Shown here one piece after another: positions 1-7,731 of a stretch of DNA of 64,000 nucleotides. The DNA comes from Paeniglutamicibacter psychrophenolicus (lineage in GTDB: Bacteria; Actinomycetota; Actinomycetes; Actinomycetales; Micrococcaceae). The notes under the pieces were generated by a model. It saw only the letters and a program-made list of their open reading frames with translations. It was not told the DNA's origin and ran no database searches. The translations under genes and the position numbers were made by a program. How positions within the stretch are numbered: the first letter of the stretch is position 1; the number at the start of each line of letters is the position of its first letter. The stretch lies in assembly GCF_030812255.1 (NCBI RefSeq), contig NZ_JAUSSH010000005.1, positions 186,001 through 250,000 on the forward strand, read 5' to 3'.

Positions 1-242
1 CGAAACTTGGCAGCGGGCCGTTCGATGAAGAAGACCATGGCCAGTGCTGCGACCGCCGGCGTGAACATCATGGCCAGGGCAACGACCCCGAACCTGGTGT
101 CGAACAATCCGTCGCCCTGCCACAGCGGCCAGGCCACCAGCCACGCCAGCCCGCAGGAGATGGCCGTGAAGTACAGGATTGCTCGCTGGTTGCGGTCCAC
201 GTCCGATAACGCCTTCCCTCGTGGGCGGATTGGGTTCGCCAT
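1..242 (-). CDS. CPBP-family-like membrane protein, N-terminal part (cut by window edge)
   Basis: About 80 N-terminal residues of a leftward gene that runs off the window. From the ATG at 242 the product has a polar lead, then a hydrophobic helix (ILYFTAISCGLAWLVAWPLW), a short loop, and a second helix rich in Met, Ala and Val (VVALAMMFTPAVAALAMVFF) ending in the charged sequence IERPAAKF. This two-helix start resembles actinobacterial CPBP-type intramembrane proteases (Abi superfamily). The catalytic EExxR and HxxxN motifs would lie outside the window, so the family is inferred from the N-terminus only. No strong ribosome-binding site precedes the ATG. Confidence 0.5.
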   Translation of the reverse strand, partial: MANPIRPRGKALSDVDRNQRAILYFTAISCGLAWLVAWPLWQGDGLFDTRFGVVALAMMFTPAVAALAMVFFIERPAAKF

Positions 243-507
243 GACCCGGTGAGGCCCATATGGGTCTCCCTAAACCCTGCCATGCCCACCCTGACCCCGG
301 CATCATTCCTTGTGCGGATCTTCCCGCGCCAGGAAGCGACCGCCCCGATTCGGGCCTCGCCCCGGTCGCGCCTGATGGCTATTGCGAATTCGACCCGGCT
401 ACGTGAAGCTGGGGAAACCACGGCAAGTGCTTGCGACAGTGGGCAACGGCGATCAAGGATGGAACCATGGAAACCCGAGAACTGCCAACGGACGCGGAAG
501 CCCGCTC

Positions 508-735
508 ATGAACTCGGTTAGAGTCGTGCTGCGTGGCGGACCTTTTGACGGCCGCGAGATGACGGTTTCGGATTGGCCGGAAGACCTGGTGGTTGAATCG
601 ATGCCGGAGGACCTGCATCTCGAAGCCAGGGTCCGCGCGCGCTATCTGGCCAGGGCCCCGGATGCTGTGGCGCCGGGGCCTCGTGAAATGGTGTGGGACG
701 GTGCCCACCGGGTCGGTGGGATCCACCACGCCTGA
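508..735 (+). CDS. small conserved hypothetical protein (75 aa)
   Basis: A 75-residue soluble protein starting MNSVRVVLRGGPFDGREM. The GGPFDGRE signature near the N-terminus recurs in short uncharacterised actinobacterial and actinophage proteins; no function is known to me. A ribosome-binding site (GGAAG at 496-500) sits 7 bases before the ATG. A possible 14-codon reading frame (467-511, METRELPTDAEARS) ends in a TGA that overlaps this ATG, which could couple translation, but this is speculative. The rest of 243-507 holds nothing I recognise. Two hairpins follow the stop codon. Confidence 0.6.
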   Translation: MNSVRVVLRGGPFDGREMTVSDWPEDLVVESMPEDLHLEARVRARYLARAPDAVAPGPREMVWDGAHRVGGIHHA

Positions 736-744
736 CGAATCCAC

Positions 745-799
745 ATTCCCAAGGCGCCGTCGGCCTGACGCCTGGGAATCGATGCCCGAACGGCATCGA
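745..799 (+). terminator. tandem hairpins after the small hypothetical gene
   Basis: Ten bases past the stop codon, a stem of about 11 bp with one bulged A (745-756 with 769-779) closes a 12-base loop. A perfect 8-bp stem with a 5-base loop (779-786 with 792-799) follows at once. There is no clear T-run, so this may act as a Rho-dependent or structural terminator. The remaining stretch to 931 holds no gene I can support. Confidence 0.4.
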
Positions 800-931
800 G
801 CGAGGTGGCGTTCGATTCTTTACGGCGCCGCCAATGAAGAAACCAGTGATCCGGCTGCCCGACAAGCCGACCGTTTGAGGGCGTCGTGCATGAATACTGC
901 CCCCAAGCTGCCCTCGAAGCAGCATTTTCCT

Positions 932-990
932 CACCACGCAAAAGCGGCACTCACTAGGAATATCCAAGTGAGTGCCGCTTTTGCGTGGTG
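932..990 (-). terminator. 24-bp perfect inverted repeat: terminator of tRNA-Arg, includes the tRNA 3' end
   Basis: Arms 932-955 and 967-990 are perfectly complementary over 24 bp around an 11-base loop. Read on the minus strand, the inner 16 bp (AAAAGCGGCACTCACT) followed by a T4 run form a classic intrinsic terminator just after the tRNA. The outer part of the right arm is the tRNA's own C72, discriminator A and encoded CCA, so the tRNA 3' tail could pair with trailer RNA. Confidence 0.85.
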
Positions 991-1061
991 CCCCCGGCGC
1001 GATTCGAACGCGCGACCGACAGATTAGAAGGCTGTTGCTCTATCCACTGAGCTACGGAGGC
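986..1061 (-). tRNA. tRNA-Arg (anticodon UCU)
   Basis: The minus strand folds as a full cloverleaf. The acceptor GCCTCCG pairs with CGGGGGC, the D stem is GCTC/GAGC, the anticodon loop is CTTCTAA (anticodon UCU, reading AGA), and the T arm is GCGCG-TTCGAAT-CGCGC. The discriminator base is A and CCA is encoded (986-988). The lowest pair of the anticodon stem next to the loop (C31-U39) is a mismatch. AGA is a rare codon in such GC-rich genomes. Confidence 0.95.
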
Positions 1062-1073
1062 AAGTGCACAAGA

Positions 1074-1102
1074 ATCATAGCCCAAACCATTAGTGGTCTC
1101 AC
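1074..1102 (-). promoter_or_regulatory. promoter of tRNA-Arg
   Basis: On the minus strand a -35-like GTGAGA (1097-1102) and a -10 TATGAT (1074-1079) are separated by exactly 17 bp. Transcription would start a few bases before the mature tRNA 5' end at 1061. This is a sigma70-type match by eye only. Confidence 0.55.
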
Positions 1103-1145
1103 ATTTCACCCGGGGCGATACCGGGCCGCCGGGCCGCGTGGGGCG

Positions 1146-2504
1146 ATGAAAAACAATTACTCCGGACGTATGATGAACATGTCAGCCAGCGCATGCTTGG
1201 GGAGGTTGACACCCACCGCAAAGATCCACCGCTTTAGCGTCGAAAGGCTGCCGTTGCCGAGCAAATCCGAAGCACCCGTCGAAGCGACTCGGTTGCCCAC
1301 AAACACGGCGTGGCGCAACTCCATCTTTGGCATTTTCTTTTTATGCGGCTTCGCGTTTGCCACCTGGGTTGCCCGGCTTCCTGCCGTTCGGGTGCAGCTC
1401 GAACTTTCCACCTCCGATGTCGGCATCCTTCTTTTCTCCCTGGCCATCGGTTCGATCGGAGGCTTGGCGTTTGCCCCCGGCATCTTGGCGAGGCTCGGAA
1501 TCCGTCGCGGGATCACGCTCGGAATGCTCAGCATGGGCGCGGCCCTGGCGGTACTGGGCGGCATGACCGAGGTGCTCGGGAGCACCGTGGGCGCCATGGC
1601 GATCCTGGTCTTCTACGGTTTTGTCTTCAGCGCCACCGACGTGATGATGAATGTCGACGGCGCCGCGGTCGAACGCTCCCTGGGCAAGACCGTGCTGCCG
1701 ATGATGCATGCCTTCTTCAGTTTCGGGACCATCATCGGCGCCGTCCTGGGCGCGGGGGCCTCACGCCTGGACATCGACGTGATGTGGAACTTCGCGGTCG
1801 TCGGTGTCCTGATCATGGGCCTTGGCGTCTACTTCGTCCGCAACGTTTCGGGCCTTGAACCGCCGCCGGCCCAAGGCTCCGCCACGGGTCCCGCCGCCGA
1901 CACCTGGTGGCGGCGCCTCATGGCCTTGTTCCGCGACGGGCACTTGATGTTGATCGGCCTCATGGTCGCCGGGTTGGCGTTTGCCGAGGGCACGGCCAAC
2001 GACTGGCTCACCATTGCCTCGGTGGACGACCACGGATTCACCGAAGCCACCGGAGCCCTGGTTTTCGGCGCATTCGTCGCGGCCATGACGGCGGGACGAA
2101 TTTTCGGCGGCCCTCTTATTGACCGACTCGGACACAAGCGGGTCCTGGTGACCATGGGGATCCTGGGTCTCGCCGGCATCGTCTTGTTCATCCTGGCCCC
2201 GGCGCCGTGGGCGGTCTTCACCGGGGCCCTGCTGTGGGGCCTGGGCGGGTCGCTCGGGTTCCCCGTGGGCATGAGCGTTGCGGCAGCGCACCCCACCGAT
2301 GGACCCCGACGCGTGGGCATCGTTGCCGTGTTCGGCTATTCCTCGATGCTGATCGGGCCGCCTGTCCTGGGATTCCTTGGCGAACATTTCGGGGTGCTGA
2401 AGGCATTCATCCTGGTCGCGGCCATTCTGCTGCTGACCCTGCTGATCACGCCGAAGGCCACGAACGTTCCGGGACCGCGTCCGACCCCGGAACGGATCGA
2501 CTAG
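1146..2504 (+). CDS. MFS transporter (YbjJ-like)
   Basis: A twelve-helix major facilitator. The first helix (SIFGIFFLCGFAFATWVARL) is followed by alternating hydrophobic segments, a central cytoplasmic loop (about GLEPPPAQGSATGPAADTW) and a second half containing GGPLIDRLGHKRV, the usual MFS loop motif between helices. Overall it resembles the YbjJ/fucose-permease-like group; the substrate is unknown. The start is uncertain. ATG 1146 and ATG 1170 have poor Shine-Dalgarno sequences, while TTG 1254 has GAAAGG 6 bases upstream and would remove 36 residues that precede helix 1. Its TAG stop lies in a CTAG palindrome that also supplies the stop of the convergent aldo/keto reductase. Confidence 0.85.
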   Translation: MKNNYSGRMMNMSASACLGRLTPTAKIHRFSVERLPLPSKSEAPVEATRLPTNTAWRNSIFGIFFLCGFAFATWVARLPAVRVQLELSTSDVGILLFSLAIGSIGGLAFAPGILARLGIRRGITLGMLSMGAALAVLGGMTEVLGSTVGAMAILVFYGFVFSATDVMMNVDGAAVERSLGKTVLPMMHAFFSFGTIIGAVLGAGASRLDIDVMWNFAVVGVLIMGLGVYFVRNVSGLEPPPAQGSATGPAADTWWRRLMALFRDGHLMLIGLMVAGLAFAEGTANDWLTIASVDDHGFTEATGALVFGAFVAAMTAGRIFGGPLIDRLGHKRVLVTMGILGLAGIVLFILAPAPWAVFTGALLWGLGGSLGFPVGMSVAAAHPTDGPRRVGIVAVFGYSSMLIGPPVLGFLGEHFGVLKAFILVAAILLLTLLITPKATNVPGPRPTPERID

Positions 2505-3346
2505 TGCCCGAAGCGCATGGGGTCCAGGCGCTCTCCCGCCGTGCCGTCCAATTCGTCGATGGCCAGTACCTCCTGCGCTGAGAGGTTGAACGCAAAGACG
2601 TCGAGGTTCTCGGCCATCCGGACCGGGCTTGTCGTCTTGGGAATGGGAACGGCGCCGCGCTCGATCTGCCAGCGAAGCACCGCCTGGGCAGGGGTGACCT
2701 TGTGGGCAGCGGCCGCGGCAAGCACCGGGGCGGCGTCGAGCAAGTCGTTTTCCCCGCGGCCCAGCGGCGCCCACGCTTCGGTGACTATCCCGTGTTCGGC
2801 ATGGAACGCCAGCCGGTCGTCGTCAAGCCAAAACGGGGAGTGCTGGATCTGGTTGACGTCCGGAACCACGCCGGTGGCGTCGATCAGCTCCTGCAACTGC
2901 GGAACCGTGAAGTTCGAGGTGCCGATGGCCCGCACCCGCCCGCGCTTGAGCAGCTTCACCAGGCCCTCCCAGGCCTGCACGTAGTTGCCTTCCTTGGGGT
3001 TCGGCCAGTGGATCAGGAAAAGGTCAAGGTATTCCAGCCCCAGGCGCTTGCAGCTGTTCTCCCAGGCATCCATGACTCCCTGGACCGAATGCCACTGCAC
3101 GTTGAACTTTGAGGTAATGAACAGTTCCTCGCGGGGAACCGACATCGAGCCGAGCCCCTCCCCGATCCCTTCCTCGTTTCCGTAGTTTTCCGCGGTGTCG
3201 ATGAGCCGGTAGCCGGCCTCCAATGCGTGGGCCACGGCCGCCCCGGCCTGGATGTCGTCGAGCTGCCACGTTCCAAGGCCGATTGATGGCATGAAGGCGC
3301 CATTGTTGAGTTCACGTAACGGGACCGATGCGTAGTTATCTGACAT
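2501..3346 (-). CDS. aldo/keto reductase (2,5-diketo-D-gluconate reductase-like)
   Basis: A 281-residue NADPH-dependent (alpha/beta)8-barrel reductase of the AKR family. The catalytic tetrad is visible: Asp50 and Tyr55 (LIDTAENYGNEE), Lys80 (FITSKFN) and His113 (LFLIHWPNP). The N-terminal GLGTWQL and the later SNF and NQIQHSPF motifs place it with DkgA-type AKRs that reduce small aldehydes and ketones. It lies 57 bp downstream of the Lrp gene on the same strand, so cotranscription is possible. Its TAG stop overlaps that of the convergent MFS gene by 4 bp, leaving no room for a terminator. Confidence 0.92.
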   Translation of the reverse strand: MSDNYASVPLRELNNGAFMPSIGLGTWQLDDIQAGAAVAHALEAGYRLIDTAENYGNEEGIGEGLGSMSVPREELFITSKFNVQWHSVQGVMDAWENSCKRLGLEYLDLFLIHWPNPKEGNYVQAWEGLVKLLKRGRVRAIGTSNFTVPQLQELIDATGVVPDVNQIQHSPFWLDDDRLAFHAEHGIVTEAWAPLGRGENDLLDAAPVLAAAAAHKVTPAQAVLRWQIERGAVPIPKTTSPVRMAENLDVFAFNLSAQEVLAIDELDGTAGERLDPMRFGH

Positions 3347-3403
3347 TTGGCCATGCTATGGCACGGAAAGGATTACCGATAGGGGCCGGCGGGGCGGTGC
3401 CGC

Positions 3404-3850
3404 CTAGATCGGCAGCCTGCCGCCGGACTTGAGGTTCTTCATGACGATGGTGCTGGTCAGCTTTTCCACACCGGGTAGAACCACGAGCACGTCGTCGTAA
3501 AGGCGCTGGTAGGCGGGCAGGTCCGCTGCCATCACCCGCAGCAAGAAGTCCGGTTCGCCAAAGAGCCGCTGGGCATCGATGATTTGCCCGATCCTTCCAA
3601 CCTCGTGTTCGAAGTCCTTCATGGTCGAGCGGTCCCTGAGTGTCACGAACACCAGGGCCTCGAAGCCGAGTCCGACCTTCGCCGGGTCCACGTCGACCCG
3701 GTAGCCGCGGATCACGCCGCTGTTCTCCAGCTCACGCAGCCTGCGGTGGCAGGGGGCCAGGGTGAGTCCGACGTCCTCCGCCAGGGCGGTGGCGGTCATG
3801 CGCCCGTTGCCCTGCAAGCGGCGCAGGATCGCGCGGTCAATTCCGTCCAT
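3404..3850 (-). CDS. Lrp/AsnC-family transcriptional regulator
   Basis: A 148-residue regulator. The N-terminal winged helix-turn-helix begins MDGIDRAILRRLQGNGRM, with recognition helix LTLAPCHRRLREL and wing VIRGYRVDV. The C-terminal RAM/AsnC ligand domain follows (GFEALVFVTL, then GEPDFLLRV and DDVLVVLPGVEKL). Such proteins sense amino acids. It is divergent from a LysE-family exporter, the usual arrangement for an Lrp-controlled amino-acid efflux system (compare lrp-brnFE in Corynebacterium). ATG 3850 was chosen because the frame upstream of it has no family features. Two palindromes lie between the divergent genes. Confidence 0.92.
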   Translation of the reverse strand: MDGIDRAILRRLQGNGRMTATALAEDVGLTLAPCHRRLRELENSGVIRGYRVDVDPAKVGLGFEALVFVTLRDRSTMKDFEHEVGRIGQIIDAQRLFGEPDFLLRVMAADLPAYQRLYDDVLVVLPGVEKLTSTIVMKNLKSGGRLPI

Positions 3851-3873
3851 GTGGCAGCCCCTGATCGAGAATA

Positions 3874-3910
3874 TTTCGACGAGTCGAAAGCGACACGCAA
3901 TATTCTTGCG
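3874..3910. promoter_or_regulatory. paired palindromes, candidate Lrp operator
   Basis: Between lrp and the exporter are two dyads: a perfect 16-bp palindrome TTTCGACGAGTCGAAA (3874-3889), and CGCAA-TATTC-TTGCG (3896-3910), which is 15 bp with an AT-rich centre as in Lrp boxes. Their centres are about 21.5 bp apart, two helical turns, fitting a multimer bound to one DNA face. A further hairpin GCGTCC-ACAA-GGACGC lies at 3945-3960 in the exporter leader. Confidence 0.6.
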
Positions 3911-4034
3911 CTTTACCAACCATATCAATTACATCCTTGCGCAGGCGTCCACAAGGACGCGAGAACACGCAAGCACATTTCCCCGTTTTCTTCCTAAACT
4001 TGCCGGTACATCCACGGCAGGAAAGAGATCGATC

Positions 4035-4811
4035 ATGGACATCCAAACCATCCTTGGCTTCCTCGGGGTGTCTTTTGCCCTGGCCATGACCCCCGGTGCC
4101 GACTGGGCGTACGCGATCTCCGCGGGCCTCGGCCGCCACAAGGTCTCTTCTGCCGTGGCGGGGTTGTGCAGCGGCTACGTCTTCCACACCATCTTGATTG
4201 TCGCCGGCATGGCGGCGCTGGTTGCCAGCAATCCTCGGCTGCTTTCCTGGATCACGCTGGCCGGTGCGGCCTACCTGCTCTGGCTGGGCTTCAGCACCGC
4301 CAGGTCCTGGCGCGGGGCCGGGTTCAGCGCCGAAGCCGGCACGCCCGTTGAACCACCGGGCACTTCCGTGGTTCCACCGCTCTCGGCCGGTTCAAGTGGC
4401 GGGGCGGACACCATGGTTCGCTCGGCCGTCGAAGCCGCGGCAGCACCGCACCCCCGTGAACGCTTCTTCGGGCCGGCATTCCTCCGCGGCCTGGGCACCA
4501 GCGGATCAAACCCCAAGGCGCTGCTGCTCTACCTGGCGCTGATCCCCCAGTTCATCCATGCGGAGGCGGCCTTCTCCGTCCCGGCGCAGACCGCACTGCT
4601 GGGCCTGAGCCACATGGTGCTCTCGATCTTCGTCTACTCGGGCGTGGCGCTGGGAGCCCGGGCACTGTTGCGCCAGCGTCCAGCCGCCGCCCGCTTCATC
4701 ACCCTGTTCAGCGGGTTGGTCATGATCGTCCTCGGGCTGCTGCTGGTCGCCGAGCAGGCACCGATGCTGTTCGCTTCCATCCAGATCCTGATGGCCCTGT
4801 TCGGCGGCTGA
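4035..4811 (+). CDS. LysE-family amino-acid exporter with an enlarged cytoplasmic loop
   Basis: A 258-residue membrane protein of the LysE/RhtB family. The N-terminus has the hallmark FALAMTPGADWAYAISAGL, followed by helices around HTILIVAGMAALVA and LSWITLAGAAYLLWLGFSTA, and by GSNPKALLLYLALIPQFI in the second half. The family is normally near 205-210 residues. The excess is a loop of about 50 residues rich in Pro, Ser, Gly and Ala (around residues 98-145) between helices 3 and 4. A good ribosome-binding site (AGGAAAG) precedes the ATG. Divergence from lrp suggests Lrp-dependent export of an amino acid; the substrate is not visible. Confidence 0.9.
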   Translation: MDIQTILGFLGVSFALAMTPGADWAYAISAGLGRHKVSSAVAGLCSGYVFHTILIVAGMAALVASNPRLLSWITLAGAAYLLWLGFSTARSWRGAGFSAEAGTPVEPPGTSVVPPLSAGSSGGADTMVRSAVEAAAAPHPRERFFGPAFLRGLGTSGSNPKALLLYLALIPQFIHAEAAFSVPAQTALLGLSHMVLSIFVYSGVALGARALLRQRPAAARFITLFSGLVMIVLGLLLVAEQAPMLFASIQILMALFGG

Positions 4812-4898
4812 CACACCCGGGGACGCATGCAGGATCGATCGATCGGGTAAACCCCGTTAGGGTTCAGGGGAAGACTGCAATCGACGAACGGCATACGC

Positions 4899-6347
4899 AT
4901 GCGAAAGCTTCTGTCCATCCTGGCCCTGGGTGCCCTGCTGCTGGTCGGCGGTGCCCCGGCGGCACTCGCCGCACCGGCAATGGACATCGTCATCGAGGAC
5001 GCCGCCGGAACGCTGGATCTGAACACACTGGTCCCGGCCCTCAAAAAGATCTCGTTCAACGAGCCGACCAAGGTCGCCATCTACACGCGGGACGGCGAGT
5101 ACAACGAGAACCTCAATGAGGAAGTGCTGCGCTTCGCACGCCAGAAGCACCCCGAGTGGTTGAGCGCGGATGGGCAAAAGTGGGCCGACTCGCTGTTCGT
5201 CTTTGCGCTGGATCCCACCGGCCGGCAGGTGGGAACGTACTTCGGCGAGGACCGGAAGGTCTCCCCCGCCCAGCGCGATGACATCCAGAACGCCACCAAG
5301 GACCTGTACCGGGAGGCCCAGTGGACCGACGGGACCATCGCCGGGGTCGAACGCGCCGCGCAATTGATGAACCGCCCCTGGTACAAGTCCCCCAAGCTCT
5401 ACGCCTGGAGCGGCGGTATCCTGGTGGTCGGCGGCATCAGCGTCGGCAGCACCCTGTATGTGCGCAGGACCTACCGCAACCGCTCCCTGAAGGCCCTTGA
5501 AATCGGCAACGCCAGCTACTCGAACGTCAGCCTGGACCTCGAGGCCACCGAGTTGAACGCCAAGACGATCAATGACAGCTCGCGCTACGGCGGCCTGGTG
5601 CTAGAAAAATACCGCGGATTCATGGCCGCCTACAACGAGCTCGCCGCGCAGGGCAACAAGGCCAACGGCATGGACCCGAAGTCGCACGCACGCAAGGAAA
5701 CCGCGCTGTTCATGGAGAAGTACGCGGCCAAGGCGACCGACCTGGACCGCCTGGACGACGTGATCGCCGACACGAACATGCTCTTGAACATGGGCTCGGG
5801 CTGGGCCGCTGCGTGGGAACGCCAGCTGGCCCCGTTGCGTGAGGACCTGGCCGAAATCGATTCGCTGGTCATCGGCAAGCATGCCGCACCCGAGGCACCC
5901 TCAGCCATTGCCCTGAGCCGCTTCAAGACCATGACGGCCGGTGAAATGGAAAAGTGGGGTGCTGCCCTGCAGTCCAGGCAAATCGGCCCCGAGGAAGCAC
6001 TGGACCAGATCGCCGAAGCCCGCGAGCAGCTCACCGGGATGCTCAAGGAGTACTCCGAGGCGGTGATCGCGAAGTTTGCGAAGGACAAGGAAGAAGAGAA
6101 GCTGATGCGTGCGGCCATGCGCACCCCCGAGGCCCGCGGGTCCAGCTATTCCTCGAACCACAGCATCCTGGGCACCGTGTACCCGGCCAACAGGTTCTGG
6201 TCGGTCGTGGGGTTCAGCGCCGGCTACCACTCCGGGATTTCCAGCGTGCAGGAAAGCCGCAGCGCCAGCTCGTCCTCGGGCGGCAGCACCGGATACGGCT
6301 CCAGCGGCGGCAGTTTCTCCGGTTCCGGTTCCTCGTCGCATTTCTGA
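4899..6347 (+). CDS. DUF5129-type exported membrane protein
   Basis: A 482-residue protein with a Sec signal peptide (MRKLLSILALGALLLVGGAP, cleavage near ALAAPA). An extracytoplasmic domain of about 150 residues resembles a TPM fold, with FGEDRKVSPAQ near its end. One transmembrane helix follows (LYAWSGGILVVGGISVGSTL), then a long charged helical cytoplasmic region and a Ser/Gly-rich tail ending GSGSSSHF. The tail recalls the Gly/Ser-rich C-termini of TPM-domain proteins. I assign DUF5129 from this layout; the function is unknown. A terminator-like hairpin follows the stop. Confidence 0.7.
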   Translation: MRKLLSILALGALLLVGGAPAALAAPAMDIVIEDAAGTLDLNTLVPALKKISFNEPTKVAIYTRDGEYNENLNEEVLRFARQKHPEWLSADGQKWADSLFVFALDPTGRQVGTYFGEDRKVSPAQRDDIQNATKDLYREAQWTDGTIAGVERAAQLMNRPWYKSPKLYAWSGGILVVGGISVGSTLYVRRTYRNRSLKALEIGNASYSNVSLDLEATELNAKTINDSSRYGGLVLEKYRGFMAAYNELAAQGNKANGMDPKSHARKETALFMEKYAAKATDLDRLDDVIADTNMLLNMGSGWAAAWERQLAPLREDLAEIDSLVIGKHAAPEAPSAIALSRFKTMTAGEMEKWGAALQSRQIGPEEALDQIAEAREQLTGMLKEYSEAVIAKFAKDKEEEKLMRAAMRTPEARGSSYSSNHSILGTVYPANRFWSVVGFSAGYHSGISSVQESRSASSSSGGSTGYGSSGGSFSGSGSSSHF

Positions 6348-6395
6348 TCCGCCACGTCTCCGATGCGCCGCGCGGCCCGGCGGAGGCACGGGAAA

Positions 6396-6452
6396 GGGGA
6401 GGGCATCGACTCGGTTCAAGGACCGGGCCGATACCCTCCCCATCGTGTTTTT
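6396..6452 (+). terminator. terminator after the DUF5129 gene
   Basis: A 13-bp stem with one C-A mismatch (6396-6408 with 6429-6441) closes a 20-base loop. A T-rich stretch (6446-6452) follows on the plus strand. It also separates this gene from the convergent sod copy. Confidence 0.65.
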
Positions 6453-6453
6453 C

Positions 6454-7108
6454 GGGTTTTGTTACTTGCCCGGGACGATCAGCGCCGCGGCACCCTTGCG
6501 GGCCGCCTCGAAACGCGCCGAGACATCGGCCCAGTTCACGATGTTCCAGAACGCCTTCACATAGTCGGCCTTCACATTCACGTAATCCAGGTAGAACGCG
6601 TGCTCCCACATGTCCAGCATCAGCAACGGGGTCGTCGCCACCGGCACGTTGCCCTGCTGGTCGTAGAGCTGCTCGATGACCAGCTGGCCACCCAGGCCCT
6701 CAAAGCCCAGCAACGCCCAACCCGAGCCCTGCAGGCTCATCGCCGCAGCCGTGAAATGCGCACGGAACGCGTCGAACGAGCCAAAGGCGTCGTCGATCGC
6801 CGCGGCCAGCTCCCCCTCGGGCTTGTCCCCGCCCTCCGGGGACAGGTTGTTCCAGAAGATCGAGTGGTTGGTGTGCCCGCCCAGGTGGAACGCCAGGTCC
6901 TTGGACAACTTCGGGATATTCCCGAACTCGCCCTTCTCCCGCGCCTCGGCCAACTGCTCCAGGGCCGTGTTCGCCCCGGCCACATACGCCGCGTGGTGCT
7001 TGGAATGGTGCAGCTCCATGATCCGCGCCGAGATGTTCGGCTCCAGGGCCGCGTAGTCGTACTGCAGCTCGGGCAAGGTATAAATAGCCAAAATGACTCC
7101 TCATTCTC
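6454..7108. repeat. 655-bp direct repeat, copy 1 (superoxide dismutase ORF)
   Basis: This segment equals 38367-39021 at a constant offset of 31,913 bp. Identity holds wherever I compared bases, and translations of several frames agree throughout. It starts 8 bp past the sod stop codon and ends 17 bp before the start codon. The flanks differ from the first base on both sides. Confidence 0.93.
6462..7091 (-). CDS. sodA: superoxide dismutase (Mn/Fe type), copy 1
   Basis: A 209-residue Mn/Fe superoxide dismutase that converts superoxide to O2 and H2O2. The metal ligands are visible: His28, His76 (HTNHSIFW), Asp160 and His164 ([11 protein letters not shown]). GGHTNH and the Gln of LQGSGW (residue 121) are typical of the Mn-type group, though metal use cannot be read from sequence alone. 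Translation starts at TTG, 5 bases after GAGGAG. The gene lies 57 bp behind the SoxR-linked flavin reductase with no obvious promoter between, so it may be cotranscribed with it. An identical ORF sits between whiA and gap. Confidence 0.97.
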   Translation of the reverse strand: MAIYTLPELQYDYAALEPNISARIMELHHSKHHAAYVAGANTALEQLAEAREKGEFGNIPKLSKDLAFHLGGHTNHSIFWNNLSPEGGDKPEGELAAAIDDAFGSFDAFRAHFTAAAMSLQGSGWALLGFEGLGGQLVIEQLYDQQGNVPVATTPLLMLDMWEHAFYLDYVNVKADYVKAFWNIVNWADVSARFEAARKGAAALIVPGK

Positions 7109-7148
7109 TTGTTTCAGGGGATCCGGTGCCCGGTTTTCCGGGAGCCGG

Positions 7149-7667
7149 TCAAGCGGTGAGGCGTGAGTGCTCACCAATGCTGTGGTAGCCGCGCCGGTGG
7201 TAGACCAGTGGCGCCGCCAGGGATTGCCCGCCCATGACCTCGAGGACCGAGGCCACCACGATGGTTGCGGGGCCGGCGGGGACCCGCGACTCGATCTCGC
7301 AGCGCATGGCCACTCCGAGGCCGTGGATCAGCGGTTCGCCGGTGGGCAGGTATTCCCACCCCGCCAGCCTCGCGAAACGTTCCTCCCCGGGACCGGCGAA
7401 CAGCGCCGCGACATCGGCGTTGCGGTCGGTGAGCAGGTGCACCACGATGGTTCCGGACTCCAGGATGGCCGCGGCGGCGCCGGAGCTGCGGGCGATGTTG
7501 AAGGCCAGGTAAGCGGGGTCGGCCGACACGGAGATCAGCGAGGAGGCGGTGATGCCGACCGGTCCGCGGGATCCGGCCGCGGTCACCACGGCAACGCCGG
7601 CGGGATGGTTGCCGAAGGCAAGGCGAAATTGCTCAGCAACGGTGGCGGCCGGAAAATGGGTCTGCAC
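7149..7667 (-). CDS. flavin reductase family protein
   Basis: A 172-residue split-barrel FMN-binding protein. AFGNHPAGVAVVTA, GITASSLISVSADPAYLAF and the late HRRGYHSIGEH are typical of the flavin reductase (DIM6/NTAB-like) family, which supplies reduced flavin from NAD(P)H or passes electrons to partner oxygenases. Start is GTG 7667; no in-frame ATG keeps the fold. A SoxR-type promoter lies 65-95 bp upstream, making this the prime SoxR target. The sod gene follows 57 bp downstream, with a CCCGG-TTTT-CCGGG hairpin (7129-7142) in the gap. Confidence 0.9.
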   Translation of the reverse strand: MQTHFPAATVAEQFRLAFGNHPAGVAVVTAAGSRGPVGITASSLISVSADPAYLAFNIARSSGAAAAILESGTIVVHLLTDRNADVAALFAGPGEERFARLAGWEYLPTGEPLIHGLGVAMRCEIESRVPAGPATIVVASVLEVMGGQSLAAPLVYHRRGYHSIGEHSRLTA

Positions 7668-7731
7668 GGCGGGTGGAGGTTCCTCTCATCACGGGGCCCG
7701 TGGCGGTGCCGCGGGCTGTCCTTTGCTCCCC

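Noticed and set aside
932-990. Inverted repeat beside tRNA-Arg as an integration (att) site
   Set aside because: There is no direct repeat of the tRNA 3' end nearby and no integrase gene. The A/T runs and position fit a terminator.
6396-7148. Insertion-sequence mobilisation of the sod copies
   Set aside because: I looked for terminal inverted repeats and target duplications at both repeat borders and saw none; no transposase ORF is nearby.
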